Origin: Patescibacteria group bacterium
Lineage (GTDB): Bacteria > Patescibacteriota > Minisyncoccia > Phycocordibacterales > JAGLOS01
Assembly: GCA_018814635.1 (NCBI GenBank)
Contig: JAHIYV010000134.1
Location: 1 to 6,516, forward strand
DNA length: 6,516 bases
Reading direction: 5' to 3'
Position 1 is the first letter of the stretch, and every line of letters begins with the position of its first letter. Position numbers and translations under genes: made by a program. Below, piece by piece: positions 4,790-6,516 of this stretch. The notes below the pieces were generated by a model. The model was not told the DNA's origin and made no database searches. It saw only the letters and a list, made by a program, of their open reading frames with translations.

Positions 4790-6516
4790 ATGAGTACTCA
4801 AATAACTACACACACAAAAAATAAAACTTTTGCTCTTCCAAAAAAAGGTGTGGGGGTTGTTGAAAAAATGAAAAACAAAAGCTGGGGCGCTAGAATAGCG
4901 GTGATTCTCTCGATTTTTTTTGTTGTATTTTTGGTGGTGGGTGTTTTGTTTCCAGCTTTTAAGGCATACGCGATCGCACCACTAGTAATATTGGGCGCCA
5001 TATGGACAGGAATAAAAATAGCAGCTGTTGTGGGAGTGGCTTATGAATTTTTAATCCCAGGAGATGGTCCTCTTATGAAAATCTTAAAAGGGCCTGTTAG
5101 TGATCTTTTTGAAGAGATAATGGGAGTATTTTTTCATATTGCAAACTGGCTTTTTGGATGTGCTGTTACTGTGTTAGATTCCGCGATAAGATTCAGTTTG
5201 GATAGACATACATTTGACATAGAAGCAATAAAAATCGGTTTTAATACTGTTCTTGGTGTGGCTAATTTATTTTTTATTTTTATTTTATTATACATCGCTA
5301 TTGCCACAATTTTACAATTAGCTGGTTTTGATTGGAAAAAAACTATCGCAAAATTAGTTGTTGCCGCGCTTTTAATCAATTTTAGTTTATTTTTTACAAG
5401 AGTAATTATTGATGTGTCAAATATGTTCGCTGTTAATTTCTATAACAGTATGAAATATACGGGAAAAGGAGGTGAAATAGCATATGGACCAAGCGCAATT
5501 GTGGGGAGCAGTTTTCAGTTTAAAGATATTTTTAACCCGCCGGAAGAAGGCGCGACCGTGACAGTAGACGGTAGGACGATAGAGTTAACTTCCTTTTCTA
5601 GGGCTATGGTCTTTGGGGGAGGAGCTATTTTTATGACGGTAGCAAGTTTTGTTTTGCTTGCAGGGACATTTATTTTTATAAAAAGGGCAATTACTTTTAT
5701 TTTTTTAATGATGCTTGCCCCTGTGGCTTTTATTGGTATGATTTTACCTCGCGCCAAACAATTTGCGGATGAGTGGTGGAAGACCCTCATTGACAATGCT
5801 CTTATAGCTCCTGTGTTTTTATTTATGTTATATTTGGTTTGTACAATTTTACAAGAAGGTGTAGGATCATTAACAAGTAGTGCCTCTTCCTCTTCTTTTG
5901 CCGCCGCAATGGCTGGAGATTTGGGTAATATGGGAATAATTCTCCAGTTTCTTGTTTTAATTGGTCTTATGTGGGGGGCTCTTGTAATTTCAGGAAAAGT
6001 TTGCGCCAGTGCGACAACAGGAGCTATGAATTTTGCTAAGAAAGTTAGCGGGGCTACGGCTGGCGGAGTGATGGCTGGCACAGCAATCGCTGGTCGTCAA
6101 ATTGGTGGCAGAGGAGGAAAATGGCTTACTCAAAATAAAACAATACAAAGGTGGGCAGACACAGAAGGGGGTGGTGTCTGGAGTGGAGTAAAAAGAAGCG
6201 CAGCAAGAGGAATAAAATTAGGTGGCGACCAAGCAGCAAAACGTTCGTGGGATGTGCGAAACATACCTGTGGTCGGATCAGCTCTTACTGATTCTCTAAA
6301 AACTTATGCTGGTATTGACGCTAGTTTTGATCAAAAAAGAGGCCGTGAAGTAGGGGGCTTTACCGAAGGAAAGAAAAGATGGGATGAGTGGGTGGACGCA
6401 GGAAAAGCTCACCGTGCGCAAGTGTATGGAGGGGAGGAAAGAGCAGGCGCTGAAAAAATGGCGGAGGAGTACAAGAAAAAAGCTACGACTGCCACAGATG
6501 ACAAAGAGAAAAAACG
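4790..6516 (+). CDS. VirB6/TrbL-like type IV secretion membrane protein (partial)
   Basis: The frame is open from 4790 to the window end, giving 575 residues without a stop. The first hydrophobic segment (about 35-57) ends in AYA, a possible signal peptidase site after residue 61. Further hydrophobic segments are at about 62-87, 110-133, 152-178, 184-207, 272-296, 299-319, 337-355 and 382-403, with a hydrophilic loop at about 220-270. The core around 299-355, with RAITFIFLMMLAPVAF, then LPRAKQFADEWW and a further membrane helix, is the pattern I know from VirB6/TrbL-like proteins of type IV secretion systems, which form the inner-membrane platform. From about 404 a Gly/Ala/Lys/Arg-rich hydrophilic tail runs off the window. 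An in-frame TAG at 4772 makes 4790 the first possible ATG. No Shine-Dalgarno site precedes it; ATG 4868 (residue 27) is an alternative giving a more usual signal peptide. Likely cotranscribed with gene 2. Confidence 0.8.
   Translation, partial: MSTQITTHTKNKTFALPKKGVGVVEKMKNKSWGARIAVILSIFFVVFLVVGVLFPAFKAYAIAPLVILGAIWTGIKIAAVVGVAYEFLIPGDGPLMKILKGPVSDLFEEIMGVFFHIANWLFGCAVTVLDSAIRFSLDRHTFDIEAIKIGFNTVLGVANLFFIFILLYIAIATILQLAGFDWKKTIAKLVVAALLINFSLFFTRVIIDVSNMFAVNFYNSMKYTGKGGEIAYGPSAIVGSSFQFKDIFNPPEEGATVTVDGRTIELTSFSRAMVFGGGAIFMTVASFVLLAGTFIFIKRAITFIFLMMLAPVAFIGMILPRAKQFADEWWKTLIDNALIAPVFLFMLYLVCTILQEGVGSLTSSASSSSFAAAMAGDLGNMGIILQFLVLIGLMWGALVISGKVCASATTGAMNFAKKVSGATAGGVMAGTAIAGRQIGGRGGKWLTQNKTIQRWADTEGGGVWSGVKRSAARGIKLGGDQAAKRSWDVRNIPVVGSALTDSLKTYAGIDASFDQKRGREVGGFTEGKKRWDEWVDAGKAHRAQVYGGEERAGAEKMAEEYKKKATTATDDKEKK

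Noticed and set aside
5515..6081. Antisense open frame (188 codons) opposite gene 3
   Set aside because: It overlaps the membrane core of the VirB6/TrbL-like protein fully, has low-complexity composition and no supporting signals. The sense frame explains the region.

Overview
The window looks like a chromosomal piece of a low-G+C bacterium of the Candidate Phyla Radiation (Patescibacteria, probably Parcubacteria-like). This placement is an inference. It rests on three A/T-rich genes that all point the same way, no recognisable Shine-Dalgarno site before any of them, and -10 boxes almost touching the start codons of the first two. A further hint is a large secreted protein of unknown family placed just before a VirB6/TrbL-type polytopic membrane protein, an arrangement I associate with that group. 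No in-frame TGA occurs in the three reading frames, so nothing suggests recoding of TGA.

Layout: bases 1-175 are non-coding and hold a strong long hairpin (25-65), a small hairpin before it (9-22), a probable decayed copy of the large hairpin (about 98-131) and a promoter (160-168). Gene 1 (176-2134) encodes a 652-residue protein with one membrane anchor, a charged cytoplasmic tail and about four extracellular beta-sandwich-like domains. The spacer 2135-2331 carries three degenerate direct repeats, a good intrinsic terminator (2226-2256), a possible remnant of a dispersed repeat, and the upstream part of the promoter of gene 2. Gene 2 (2353-4716) encodes a 787-residue exported protein with a signal peptide, a helix-rich, six-cysteine middle region, and a 254-residue C-terminal tract of short repeats built around ISKDG. 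The 73-base spacer after it holds a near-palindrome (4746-4772) with a competing alternative stem. Gene 3 (4790 to beyond the window end) encodes a VirB6/TrbL-like inner-membrane protein with eight or nine hydrophobic segments and a long basic, Gly/Ala-rich hydrophilic tail; its C-terminus lies outside the window.

Working together: genes 2 and 3 probably share a transcript and may form part of the envelope-spanning apparatus of a type IV secretion-like or DNA-uptake-like machine. Gene 3 would be the membrane platform and gene 2 an exported partner in the position that VirB5/TrbJ often takes in classical operons. Gene 1 is separated from them by its own terminator and is probably a separate cell-surface adhesin or scaffold protein. 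The most unusual item is the ISKDG repeat domain of gene 2, which I do not recognise as a named family.
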